A DNA stretch of 64,000 nt. It comes from Lithospermum erythrorhizon. Its lineage: Eukaryota > Streptophyta > Magnoliopsida > Boraginales > Boraginaceae. Position 1 is the stretch's first letter. The number at the start of each line of letters is the position of its first letter. The stretch spans positions 620,001 to 684,000 of the forward strand of contig JADFUC010001469.1 in assembly GCA_019722365.1 (NCBI GenBank), in the 5' to 3' direction. The notes under the pieces were generated by a model that saw nothing but the letters and a program-made list of their open reading frames with translations, did no database searches and was not told the DNA's origin. Below are positions 37,747 through 49,449 of this stretch, piece by piece. The position numbers and the translations under genes were made by a program.

Positions 37747-39086
37747 GCTAGGCAGTGAGCTCAATGATGCATAGGCTAGAGTGCTAGACAATGATGGATA
37801 GGCTAGAGTGCTAGACAGTGAACTCAATTAACTGTTTGTACTTGCTGTCGTTATTCATCGAGTGTGAAATTAACTGTTACTCTTTCAATTACTTTTGAAT
37901 GTAAGTATGTTATCAATTAGGTATAATTAGTTGTAATTTATTTTTCATCACAGACCCAAAAAAAAATCTTACTTGATGCTTTCTCAAGATAAGCAATTAA
38001 TAAAATGAGGATATCAATTATACCATAAATAAGTTACATTATCAATACTCAATTATCATGGGGCAACGATAAGACGAGTCTTCTATTATATTACTCTCAA
38101 TATATTAGTAAGGTTCGTTGTTAGTCGAACACATTTTTTAAATATTACAAGCGATATTATAATAATATAATCATTTCTAAAATATTGGAGCATTATAGTA
38201 GGATTCATTTTTTTAAATATTAAAAGCGATATCATAATAATATAATCATTTTTAAAATATTGGAACATTGTAGTAGGATTCATTTTTTCAAATATTAAAA
38301 GCGATATCATAATAATATATTCATTTCTAAAATATTAAAGCATTGTGGTAGGATTCATTATTTTAAATATATGGTCATAAGATAAATGATACAAAATATT
38401 ATTACTAGGGTGATTTAAAATCCTCACTCGATCACTTCTTATTTAAAATGAGATAATTCGATCACTCATATACAAAATGTTTCAATTCGATCATTCCGCT
38501 CATTTTTACTTTTAATTTGACTTCTTACCTTAATTATTGACACGGGGCATTTTTGTCCGTCTAAATAAAGAATATCTTCAATCATCCTTAGGTGGTGAAA
38601 TTATCTTTATTTTTCCCGAAGGTGATTCTTTTATTAATAAAATCGTACATATATCATTTTCAAAATAAATAAATTATACAATTTGGGGGGATAAAAGTCA
38701 ACAAAACTCGGCGATTTTTGTTCGCAAAGGTTCTAATCGAAATAATTATTCATACAATAAAGTTTATTTATTTGAAGGATAAACTTTATTATTTATTATA
38801 ATTTGTTTTGTAAATTTATATTATTGCAATTTAATTTAAATTATATTAACATAGGAACATGTGAGGCTTGGAGATTTATTAATTTAGGGTTAGGTTAGGA
38901 ATTTAGGGTTCAGTATTCAATTTGTAACTGGTTTATAAATTGGTTAATTAAATAGGGAATTAATTGAAGAAATGATTTTTTGAAGCAATTATAATGGTTA
39001 TTATTTATTAATTGAGATATATTTTGTTTGTTTTGTATGATGAGGTGATCAGGCTTATTGCAGACGAAGAGCGTTAGATTGCGAAA
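37747..39086. other. Intergenic region with 75-bp tandem repeats
   Basis: This stretch contains the MBD 3' flank, where a short duplication of GCATAGGCTAG follows the stop codon. It then has a tandem array at 38105-38375 and AT-rich DNA leading to the inhibitor-2 gene. No other gene is seen. Confidence 0.6.
38105..38375. repeat. AT-rich 75-bp tandem repeat, about 3.5 copies
   Basis: Units share AAAAGCGATATCATAATAAT and TAGTAGGATTCATTTTTT. The GCGATAT marks at 38151, 38226 and 38301 are exactly 75 bp apart. The array has no relation in sequence to the 75-bp array in the gypsy element. Confidence 0.9.
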
Positions 39087-40307
39087 ATGAAGTAATTTTC
39101 TTTTGGGGAATGCATTTGTTTTGATTGTTGTTGTTTCCAACAGGTTCATGGTTGTATATTTTTAGCTTCATTCGGTCTCGAATATCGATTTTGAGTATGT
39201 TTTTTATCGTGTTAGGGGTCGAGTAAGATGGAATGAGGCTAATTTGGGAGAAATCGAGGCTAACAAGCCCGTAAGGCAGAAGATAACCGAACCTAAGACT
39301 CCATATCATCGAATGATTGATGATCATGGTATACATCTCATTCTTATACCTGTAATCGTTTAATTCGTGTTTATCGTAGTACAGGTTTATCATTTCTTGG
39401 ATTTCTTTGCTTCAAAAGATAATGGCTCGCTATCCTGTTTATAGTCGGGCCAGAACATAATTTCATTGTACTGGATGATAGTCTGACTAGATTTAAGGAG
39501 AACGCGAAATTAGATTTGGAGGTGAGGATAGATGATTCTCGATGGCATGGTGAAGCATGTTAAATTCCGAGTTGAGGAGAGATCTCTCTTGGTTTTGAAG
39601 AGGCTATTGGTGGGGAGGAAGATGGAATTCCTCCAACTTGCTCCGTAGGGAAGAATAGATGTTAATCTTGATGCATTTACTGATTGTGCCACATTCATGC
39701 CGATGAATAAGATTTCTGGTTGAAGAATTGGCTATGTAATTGTTGCATATTCCTCTACATTCTTCCAGTTTTAGCTGATCTAGTTTTTACTTCAGGTTCA
39801 TTGTCCCCTGTTCGTGACGGTTTTGATGATGGTGAGGTTGATGCCATGCATGCACAAGCTATTCGTTCTGCATTGAATGGGGTGGCTTCTTCCAGCAAAA
39901 AGAAAGGTCATCACACTGGCTGGACATCTTCCGAGGATGAGGGAGACGCAATGGATCAAGATGAAGATGAAGGTGATGACGATGATGATGATGAAGGTAT
40001 TTTTCTGTTTTCTTTTAGATGTCATTCCTATCTTCACTTTAACTTTTAGGTATTGAAGATCCACTAATTTCTGATGTTCTCATTTGCCACAATGTTGTCA
40101 GTTTCGGGTTGTGGGAGGAGCAGATGCTTCAAGGAACACAGACGTGCTCATTATGATGAGTTCAGGAAGTTGAGAGAGCTCCAGCGACAAGGCTCCTTAA
40201 CTGAAGATGCGTCTGAAGAGGATGAAAATGGTGAGAGAAGTATTCCCCAGCCCAACTCTTCGTCATCAACTGCTGGGGTAACATGTCCAGAGACTAAGAA
40301 AGATTAA
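39087..40307 (+). CDS. Protein phosphatase inhibitor-2 homolog
   Basis: Four coding exons, 39087-39091, 39216-39328, 39796-39996 and 40102-40307, join to 174 residues. The first carries only ATGAA; with the next exon it makes [20 protein letters not shown], followed by [20 protein letters not shown]. Further on come the GWTSSEDE block with an acidic run ([11 protein letters not shown]) and [20 protein letters not shown]. These are the three conserved segments of inhibitor-2, a largely disordered protein that binds protein phosphatase 1 and blocks its active site. The plant size (about 170-190 residues) fits. The acceptor of the last exon (40102) was chosen by phase and gives VSGCGRSR before CFKEH; a small shift there is possible. 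Nothing is broken. Confidence 0.93.
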
Positions 40308-41905
40308 TCCGATATATCTTGTCAAGTTTTAGCACCAATCAATTGACCCTTGGGGCAGTCGCAGTTGGAGATCAAATTATCAATTGCGTTGTCACGATGC
40401 TAAATTCTGGTGATAGAGAAATCTTACTTTACCTATGTTCCATTTCTTCTTGATCTTGTAAGTTGTACATATGCAGTTTGGGAACGTTTCCATAACTCTG
40501 CTATATCATTCATGTTTTTAATGCTTTTTAGTTGGACCTTTTTCGTATTATTATTAATCTATGTAATACTCCGTAGATGATAGTTACCAATGGACTTGTA
40601 GAGGATCCGATAAGACACAAAATCTATACCCTTTAGTAACTAATAACCATCCCAAAATTTAACTTCTACAATATTTGGTTACATTGGACAAAAACTATCG
40701 AAACAAAGAAGAAAATAAAGATCGAACTATCGAAAACAAAGAAGAAAATAAAGATTGTCGGTTATTTTTTTTATGGTGGTGTATTGTTAGAATGTCAGTT
40801 ACCAAAACTCATATGATGGTATGATATTTCTGCTCTCATATATTTCATATGTTACATAATTTTAATTCATTATTTATACTATAAAAGAAGATATTATGAA
40901 ATTAATGGATGATTACACAGATTAAATTGTTCATAAATAACTAGTGTTAATTAATCGAGAATCTATGACGTCCCATAATAATGTCTAGTTTCTTGAATCC
41001 TGGTAGATAAATCAACCAACTTGAGTACAATCCATACAATGATGGTCTCTGCTCATTACTATAATCAGTATGTTTTCACTCTTCTTTCTTTCTGCATTGC
41101 ATATTTGCATGCCCTTTTTCCTTTATCTCTTCAAGAATTATTCATGATGTAACATATTCGTTTGTCTCAGAGGATGCTTTCGAATAAAATAACATAAATA
41201 GAAAGCATATCTGAGGACACAACTCACAACGATGAAAAACCATAGGGTGTTTTTTTCTTCAATTTATAGTTTTTTAGACAGGGTTGGGACTTGGGGTGTT
41301 ATGAAAGACTAACACCAATCTATCAAAACTAAAAAGGGATTACATAACACCACTTCATCCTTGCTATCTTGATTGTAATTCGATACTCCGTCACGTTTTC
41401 ATTTTTGTGTAAGGTAAGGGCAGGTCGGATACTATACATCTTTACGACCTTATCTCTAATTTTCGATTGGTGTTTTCGTTTTTGCGTGAGGTAAGGACAG
41501 GTCGGATAGTACACAACCTTACGCTAATTTTTTAATTGATGTTTTCATTTATCAGTGAGATAACAACGGGTTGAATAGCACACAACTTTACCACTATGAT
41601 AATATGAATTCTGTTAAATCATGAAACATATTTCAAATATCGGTTTGAATTAGAACATATCAAACAAACACAAATGTGCAGGTCCATACGAAATGATATA
41701 TGAAGAACTCAAACTTCATTGTGATGGAAATAAATTATGGAAACCCATGCTGGAAGCTTAGGACATATTGCAATATATAAATTGAAGGCCATTTGAGCTA
41801 CTGATACATTACTAATATATCAGAATCCATGACAAAGGAAACTTAGTTCATATAATTTACAAATTGAAGAAAGTAAACCATGAATAAATTTGAAAGAACA
41901 ATTTG
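40308..41905. other. Intergenic region with degenerate tandem repeats
   Basis: 3' flank of the inhibitor-2 gene and 3' flank of the receptor kinase, which converge here. A degenerate 70-76-bp repeat lies at about 41390-41600. No gene is seen. Confidence 0.55.
41390..41600. repeat. Degenerate 70-76-bp tandem repeat, three copies
   Basis: Units begin at GTTTTCATTTTTGTGTAAGG (about 41395), GTTTTCGTTTTTGCGTGAGG (about 41471) and GTTTTCATTTATCAGTGAG (about 41541), each followed by a CAGGTCGGATA-like block and an ACACAACTTTA-like block. Confidence 0.75.
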
Positions 41906-44900
41906 TTACTCCTCTTCGATGCTCTTCAGGAACTTCAACACATACAACATAGTAGGACGGCTAGCCGGATTGTCACACAGGCATCTTGCTGCAATCTGCA
42001 AGGTTTTGAGCATCATTTGCTTTGAGTCAGCATCCAGAATAATTGGATCAAGCACATCAACCGCTCTACCGTTCTTGATCTTGTGAACAACCCAGCCAAC
42101 CAAGTTTCCACCTTCCAGGTCTTTGAAATCGGGCCCTGTTGGTTCCTTCCCAGTTACAAACTCGAGAAGAATCACTCCAAAACTATAAACATCGCCCCTG
42201 GTGGTTGACTTCCAGCTTTGACCATACTCTGGTGGAATGTAACCAAATGTTCCGGCGATGTCGGTGCTCACATGGGTCTCACAAGCACTAATTAATCTTG
42301 CTAAACCGAAATCTGCAACTTTTGGCTCAAAATCTTCACTAAGCAAGATGTTGCTGGCCTTGATATCCCTATGAATGATGTGAGGAGTAAAACCATGATG
42401 AAGAAAGGCTATTCCGCGAGCAGCACCCAAGGCAATTTTGAACCGTTTACTCCAATCCAACACCTCAAGAGCCCCACATCTGTTTCGAAGCCACATATCC
42501 AAACTCCCATTGACCATGTACTCATAAACAAGGAATTTCTCATCACCATAGGAGCAGTAACCAAGTAAAGAAACAAGATTCCGATGCTTTACCTTCCCCA
42601 GAGTTTCCATTTCTGCAAGGAATTCACGGTAGCCCTGTGATTTGGCTTCATTTAGCTTCTTGACAGCTACAATTTTCCCATCAGGCAGAATGGCTTTGTA
42701 AACAGTTCCAAAGCCTCCATCACCGATAATTCTTGTCTTGCAGAAGTTGTTGGTGGCTTCAAGAATGTCAAAAAGGGTCAATTTGAGAAATGGCTGCTCA
42801 AATTGCTCGAACATAGCTATGTTGATACTTAGAGGCTCCTTTGATCTGCTACTACTATTCAACAAATAAAGATTCTGGTCAGTCGAGCTATTCATTTTGA
42901 TGTCATCGGCATCCTCTGGATCACCTTTCTGGTTGTGCTTTGTAATCCACATGTGGATCACAATAGCAAAAAATAGGGCGACTGAGAACACTCCAGCTAC
43001 CATGAATGCATGTCCCCATACATTAAATAGGTGTGGCCTTCTTCGACTAATCCTGTTCAACGGGCATTTCAGACCCGTTATTCCGCCACACAGATTTGTG
43101 TTCCCTTCAAGTGAAACTCTAGACAGGTTTTGACAAATTCCACTCTCAGGAATAGGACCTTCCAATTGATTTTCAGCGAAATTCAAATACAGAATACTGG
43201 AAACATTACAAATCTGTTCAGGAATCTGTCCGGAGAGCTTGTTCCTCGAAACATCCAAATATTTCATAAGCATCAGATTTCCTAGATCAGGTGGGATTTC
43301 ACCAGTGAAACCATTCCCATGCAGATCCAATGATTTAAGGTAAGATAAGTTCCCCAAATCTCGTGGCAAGACTCCACCAAGAGCATTGCAACTCAGGTTC
43401 AGAATTTCAATCCTCCATACCCCAGAGTTCCAGAAAAGCTGATCAACATTCCCAGAAAACCTATTTTCCTGCACATATAGGCCAACAAGGTGCTCCATTC
43501 TTGAAAGAGTGATTGGAAGATCACCAGAAAGCATATTATAGCTTAGGTCTAAATCAGTGAGCTCATTCAGGTTTCCGATAGAAGATGGGACTGGACCAAA
43601 TAATTTGTTGGCGCTCAAATTCAGTTTCGCCAAGCTACTCAACTGACCAAGACTTTCAGGTATGTCACCTGTAAGCTGGTTGTTCCCCAGATACAACCCT
43701 TGTAATTTAGATGAACCGCCAAATTCACTAGGAATATCACCCGTTATCAAGTTGCCTGACAAGTCCAATGTGGAAAGATTTGCTAATCGAGCAAGTGACC
43801 TTGGGATTTCCCCGGAAATCATATTGTTCCTTAGCAGAACATCAACCAGTACAAAACAGCTTCCAAGCTCTTCAGGTATTGAACCTGACAACTGATTGAA
43901 TGAAAGATCGAATACTCCATGATGCTGAACAAAGCTTGAATCAGGCATACCAACCTGACTGAAGTACCTCAAACCTTTAGAAGGAATAGGCCCGGAAAGA
44001 TGATTATGAGAGAGAACCAAGCATTGTAACTGATCCAAACTAGACAGTTCTTCTGGAATTGATCCGTTCAACCTGTTACGGCCAAGATCCAACGTCGCAA
44101 GGTTGACGCAGTTACCAATCTCTAGTGGAATTCTTCCTTGAAGGAGATTAGAATTCAAATTTAACACAGAAAGTGATGTCAAATATCCAATCTCCTTAGG
44201 GATAGCACCCGTCAATCGATTATTAGTCATAACAAGCCTTTCCAAGTAAATAGCATTACCAATTTCTGCTGGAATATTGCCCTCCAACAGATTATTTGCA
44301 GCAGAAAACTCCATCAAATTTTTAGAATTCCACAAACTCAAAGGTACACGCCCTGTGAAATTATTGGAATCTAAGTCCAGGACCATCAACGGCAACTTTG
44401 AGAGATACTCCGGTATTTTGCCAACGATTTGATTATCCACTAAAACAAGCTGGGACAAGTTACCACAGTTGACAAAGGTATCTTCAATAGTACCAGTAAA
44501 GAAATTACTATCAAGATCAATCTCTTCCAGAGACACTGCATTACAAAGTTCCTTCGGAATAGGACCATTCAACAGATTATAACTGAGACTAATGTGAGTC
44601 ATCAACGAACAATTTCCACTAGCAAATCCTCCCTGAAAACCGACATCAAAGCAAATGGAATCAATCTGAGTCCACTTCCCAAGCCAAGAAGGCAAGGGCC
44701 CCGAAAGCTGATTCTTTTCGAAACCACGCCTATTGGTAAATCAAGCTCTTTCTGAAAAAGTCCTTAAGTGAATTTGAAAGAAAGCATCACTGTCCTCAAA
44801 CTCTTACACATACCAAGTTCAGAAGGTATTGAACCATTCAATTCAGTGTAGACTAAATTGAGTATGGTCAAATTCTGAAGCAACCCTATTGATTTAGGAA

Positions 44901-45813
44901 TATTACACTTCAAAGGGTTGTAAGAAAGATCAAGCTTATTAAGAGATTTCAACTTTGACAAACTATCTGGCAATGGACCACTAAATGAACAAGAAGTAGC
45001 AAACAAAGTCTGAAGATTACCAAGATCACCAATTTCTTGAGGCAACTCACCAGAAAAATGATTAAGCCCAATGTATAAATCAACAAGGCTACTCAATTTT
45101 CCAATCTCAGCAGGAATATAACCAGAAAGTGAATTATTTGAGACATCAAAAGTTGTTAAAGACTGAAGCTTTGGGAACAAAAAACCAGACAAAGAACCAG
45201 ATAAAAGGTTATTACCAAGAGCAATAACTTCAATATTTTCCAATTTTCCAATTTCTGATGGAATATTTCCAGATAAAGAATTCCCAGAAATGTCCAAAGA
45301 TTGAAGCTTTGTCAAATTTCCAACCTCTGGAGGAATTTTCCCAGAAAACAAATTAATCCCAAGTTTCAAATTTTCCAACTTTTTCAACTCTCCCAACTCT
45401 TTTGGTAACTCACCACTCAACAAATTATCCCCCAAATCCAATAATCTAAGTTCTTTAACAAACCCAACTTCATTTTCCAATTTTCCATACAATTTATTTG
45501 AAGAAAGATTAAGAAAAATGAGGCTTTTTAGCATAAACAAAGAAGATTTTAGTGGGCCTTTGAGTGACATAGCTGATAAGACCACTGAATAAATTTTTCC
45601 ATTTTTGCATGAAACACCTTCCCAGTAACAATGTGGGGTTGTAGGGGACCATGTTGAGAGAATATTTGGGTTTTCAAGTGAATTCTTGAAAGAAATCAAA
45701 CTTTCCTTTTCTGGGTCATCAACTTCATGCACAATTTGCCTACAAATGCAACTAGATATTACAACAAAAATGTGTAACAAAATTATGGTACTATGCAATA
45801 AGCTAAATGCCAT
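41906..45813 (-). pseudogene. EMS1/EXS-like LRR receptor kinase, frame broken near the middle
   Basis: The minus strand encodes a long LRR receptor kinase without introns. The N-terminal part starts at ATG 45813 (signal peptide MAFSLLHSTIILLHIFVVIS), followed by a leucine-rich N-cap (WSPTTPHCYWEGVSC) and about ten LRRs, and hits a stop at 44764-44766. Homology goes on in that same frame after the stop (GLFQKELDLPIG) and then jumps to another frame (EKNQLSGPLPSWLGKW near 44720). That frame is open to the stop at 41906: more LRRs, membrane span (GHAFMVAGVFSVALFFAIVI), and a kinase with GDGGFGTVYK, AVKKL, HIIHRDIKASNILL and DFGLAR, all intact. In Arabidopsis EMS1 senses the TPD1 peptide in anthers. 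Total size, about 1300 residues, is somewhat above EMS1. A single damaged spot of about 60 bp means either a young pseudogene or a sequence error. Confidence 0.88.
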
Positions 45814-47141
45814 GTTTGAATGTAACAAAAAAAAAAAACAAAAAAAAATGGAAATTTTATTAAGGTTTTTTAGTGTTGTGTTTTGTTGAGTTTGGGAAGT
45901 ACCAGGAAGTGAAGTTTGAACAACATAGTATGGTTAAGGTTTTCAGAAGCTTTATTTATGAGCACTGAGAAAGAGGGTGTTGGAAAAATGAAGAGGTTTG
46001 TTCATAACATTTGAACAAGGTTTGTACTTGCAATAATGATTTTTGTCTTTGCTCATGTATTAAAAAACCATCATTATAATTAATTCATCTATAAATTTTG
46101 TTAAATTACAGATATTGCCTCAATAATGACGATTTGGAAATTTTCTTCTGCTACTCACTACAATATCGAACACATTCCTCGGCAGTCAACCTTCATCAAT
46201 CGGCAGGTTACAAGACAACAACCCAAAGCTACGCCTCCGAGGGTTTCGCAGTATTGCAAAGTTCTATATGGGAAAGGGAACAATTGAGAGGGTGTGTAAG
46301 ACACTAAATAAGTCGAACTTTTTCGAATTTCATCTAGGTTTTATTTGATTTGAATATAACGTTTCGAAAATTCGATTCTTCTTGAAAAAGTTGAAGGTTC
46401 GGGGTTCGAATAAAGATTCAAATTTTCATGATAAAATAAGAAAAAAATTGTAAATATATGTCGAATCTTCGAATTGAATTAGGTCATCCCAAAAAATAAG
46501 GTTTAGAATCGAAATTTTCGAGACGAAGCTAAACTCGTGTGTATGATGGGATGGGGGGTGGGGGGGTCCTCACTGTTTCTACCAAATGGAATACGAAAAA
46601 GTTCTGTTTTCTATCTGACAAAAAAAAACCAACTCAAAGGATTGTGATGGTACAACAGAGGATTCTGATGTGGAAGGCATATAATTTGTCAATTAGGCCC
46701 TCATCTATTGATAGGGTAACATGCTAGAGAATACAAAGAAATTTGACCGAAGCTTTAAAATAAGTAAATGTAATTTTCTGAATTTGAGAATTGGTAACTT
46801 GGCTTGTTCAAACAGATAAATGATGTGATGATAGAAATCAGAAAGATGAAGTGCATGCTTGAGCTGTTCAGGAGTACAAACACACAAATAAGGTAATCAA
46901 ACAGTGAAACTTATTATGACTTAATTAAAATACAACAAAATTACAATTCATCAAATTCAAATTATTAAACCCCTTTTAAAAATTCTCTTATAAATTTGCT
47001 CTCGTCAGTCGTTGCCCAAAATGTGCGCCAATAATCATTATGAGCGATGAATATTATTGTTAACATGCGCCAATAGTTATTATGAGCGATGAATATTGGT
47101 TTTGTATTCTTTTCAACGTATGTGCATGCCATACAATAATT
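45814..47141. other. Receptor kinase promoter side and intergenic DNA
   Basis: Upstream of the receptor kinase. An A-rich tract lies in the leader (about 45829-45847 on the plus strand). Further on is a G-rich run (46548-46566) and a 42-bp direct duplication near 47025-47108. No gene is supported; short frames are chance. Confidence 0.55.
47025..47108. repeat. 42-bp direct duplication
   Basis: GCGCCAATAATCATTATGAG (from 47025) and GCGCCAATAGTTATTATGAG (from 47067) head two adjacent units that continue with CGATGAATATT in each. Confidence 0.85.
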
Positions 47142-47146
47142 AGCTA

Positions 47147-47550
47147 TAACGGAAACCATTCAGATCGAATTAAGCGATAGCCAACTTAGAAATTGGGCAA
47201 TTATGGCTAGATTTTTATGTGGTCTCCCTAACAACTTGTTAAGCATTACTCCACGCGGCCTGTGCCCACAAAATCTTCACTATAATCTGATGTTAATGAT
47301 ATTTGTTAACTTAGCTCTCAGATGATGATCAATTACAATTTAATCTAACAGAATCTAAATTCTACACTATTTCTAGAATAGAATTACAAGACTTAATCGA
47401 ATAATATTTAATACTACTAAGAGTCTTACAAAGTTGTTCAAACTATATACGAATAACATATATACATTATTACCATATATATAAAGCAAGACACTGAAAA
47501 ATTATTCTAGTCTTCCGATGTGCAGATATACGTAAAGCTCACTTTCAACA
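47147..47550 (-). repeat. Copia-type element 3' LTR (left copy)
   Basis: About 404 bp. It shares with the right copy GAATTAAG(C/T)GATA, GATTTTTA(T/C)GTGGTCTCC, AAAATCTTCACTATAATC, AAAATTATTCTAGT and TCACTTTCAACA. The distance between the copies is high, pointing to an old insertion. Confidence 0.75.
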
Positions 47551-49067
47551 AATCTTCACCTCGACTAATCCTCCAGCGACGCCAAATAAACGTAAAACTT
47601 CCAAAGCCGCACTGTATGTACCCGAAATACCGACGCGCTTCGATAATAAATCAGACATACCAAATACGATGATGTACAAGAGTGTACTCAATGCAAATCT
47701 TAGTGTACCGTACGCCTCTAGAAGTACTCACACATGTGTCCGATGAATACCCGTAAGAAATAGACAACGCTAAGCCGCACATCCACCTCCTTACTATTTC
47801 ACAACGATGTCAGAGTAAATCCCAAATCTAGCAAGTCCAAACGCCGCTGAACCTTGCCCCGCGAAACCCTCTTCAATCGTCTGTCAATATCCCAAAGCTA
47901 ATCATATCAACACCGCATTTAAGACCAAAATGGGAACTAAGTGAATACTAAAGCATGCCTCGCCTTCTATCCAACTAGAGCCAACATATCCAATGCCTCA
48001 CCCTCCCTCGACGCCGGCCTAAGCAACAAATGACCCACGAGAATCAAGCTACCGCAACCAACAACAATCGTCTAACTCATCCTCATAGTCTAACACATAT
48101 TAAGGTACCACAAATGTAACTCTCTCTAAGTGACATCCTCAAGTTTCACCATAATGTTCCATGAAACCCCTTTAAAGCCACCGGGCATCACCGCTTAAAA
48201 ATGAACGAGAAAGCGGCCCTCCTCCGACTCAATTACGGCACTGCATTTACCTACTTCCTCAACATCACACCGATCGAAAATACAAACAACACCATAATCT
48301 TATATCCAATACAAGTTCCATGCCCACAACTACCAAAAGTACATCCAAACCTATAACAGACACCAACCCTTCACCTTCTTCCTCAATAAACCATCTTGTC
48401 CAAAAACGACTAATGATAATAGATTATCAGTCAAGTGAAATTACATGTTCAACCTCAATATACAACCTCCAATTATCATGTGTCCTACCCTACCCGAATA
48501 ATCCCAACCATCTTGTAGACCAAAAAAACACTAGCCCATAAAACACAATATCACCTTCCAATCTAATCATGTCAAAGATCACTCCTTCCTAGAATACACA
48601 CGTACTGCCTCAGAGGGTAGACCACACATCGGTGTCGGATGCGCGACTCTCAACAATCAAAGCCAGTCCTTCTTCAAAATGCATACCACCATCTAAGAAC
48701 GGGCGGGCGTACCACTCGAGACCTCCTCTGCTTGCACTGGGGCCTCCTCTCTTTGGGACATACCAAGCAAATCCATACAAGAATAATACCGCCTCCCTTG
48801 GATACATCATCAAACTACCGAAGAACTTCTTTCTCCGGAGCATATCGAATCTTTACCAGATAAATATTTTAGTATATCATGAACTGCTCAATCTAAGACT
48901 ATGCGTGAACATGTTACTTATGGATAGCGCACTAACTCCTTTCCAGTCGCAGAGATCTCGAACAATTCTCCTCGCAGTTGACCTTTTCAACTCTTCATAT
49001 CTTTCACCACTCATCTTCCGCATTCAAAATCACACTGATACTAAAGCCTTTGATACCTCGGGCCATA
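47551..49067 (-). other. Interior of the short copia-type element, unidentified
   Basis: About 1.5 kb, clearly richer in C on the plus strand than the DNA around it. Minus-strand frames are interrupted but carry long protein-like stretches (for example GLEWYARPFLDGGMHFEEGL at about 48725 and GSLILVGHLLLRPASREGEA at about 48050). I cannot assign them to a retrotransposon protein or a known host gene. It may be captured host sequence or the decayed interior of a LARD-like element. Confidence 0.4.
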
Positions 49068-49444
49068 TAACTTAAACTATCGGTATCGAGAATTAAGTGA
49101 TAAGAACTTAGAAAGTAAGAACACGAGATTTTTACGTGGTCTCCCCTAACAACCGTTAAGCATTTACCTAATGGCTCAAAGTTTCCATAAAATCTTCACT
49201 ATAATCGGAAGTTACACCAATGTGACCAGCCAACTTTAGCTCTCTCAAATGTGTTGATCACTACACACAGACGAATATAATCACAGCCTACACTATTCCA
49301 CCACGGCATTCTAATTGAAATAATCAAGACGCGCATAAGAAATTTTACAAAGTTCTCAAACTATTCGGATACATATATATAGCCAAGATACTAGAAAATT
49401 ATTCTAGTATTACGATGTGGTATATATTGAAGTCACTTTCAACA
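49068..49444 (-). repeat. Copia-type element 5' LTR (right copy)
   Basis: About 377 bp, direct copy of 47147-47550. It is followed by the target duplication AGCTA. Confidence 0.75.
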
Positions 49445-49449
49445 AGCTA

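Larger units (their letters stand above)
47147..49444 (-). mobile_element. Short non-autonomous copia-type LTR element
   Basis: Two diverged direct repeats (47147-47550 and 49068-49444) enclose 1.5 kb, with the 5-bp duplication AGCTA on both outer sides (47142-47146 and 49445-49449). On the minus strand each LTR starts TGTTGAAAGTGA, typical of copia LTRs, and holds a TATATATATG block. A GGTATCAAAGGC motif (49057-49046), close to the tRNA-iMet primer site, lies about 10 nt inside the right LTR. A purine stretch (GAGGTGAAGATT) abuts the left LTR. No gag, integrase or RT motif is found inside. The LTRs end TA rather than the usual CA on the minus strand, so the outer left border may be off by a base or two. 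Confidence 0.75.

Noticed and set aside
44696..44780. Break in the receptor kinase explained as a short intron
   Set aside because: The interval still encodes LRR-like text (GLFQKELDLPIG), is shorter than plant introns, and lacks a good GT donor.
48320..49075. Plus-strand open frames in the short copia-type element
   Set aside because: They have no recognisable motif and follow from the C-rich composition; the element reads on the minus strand.
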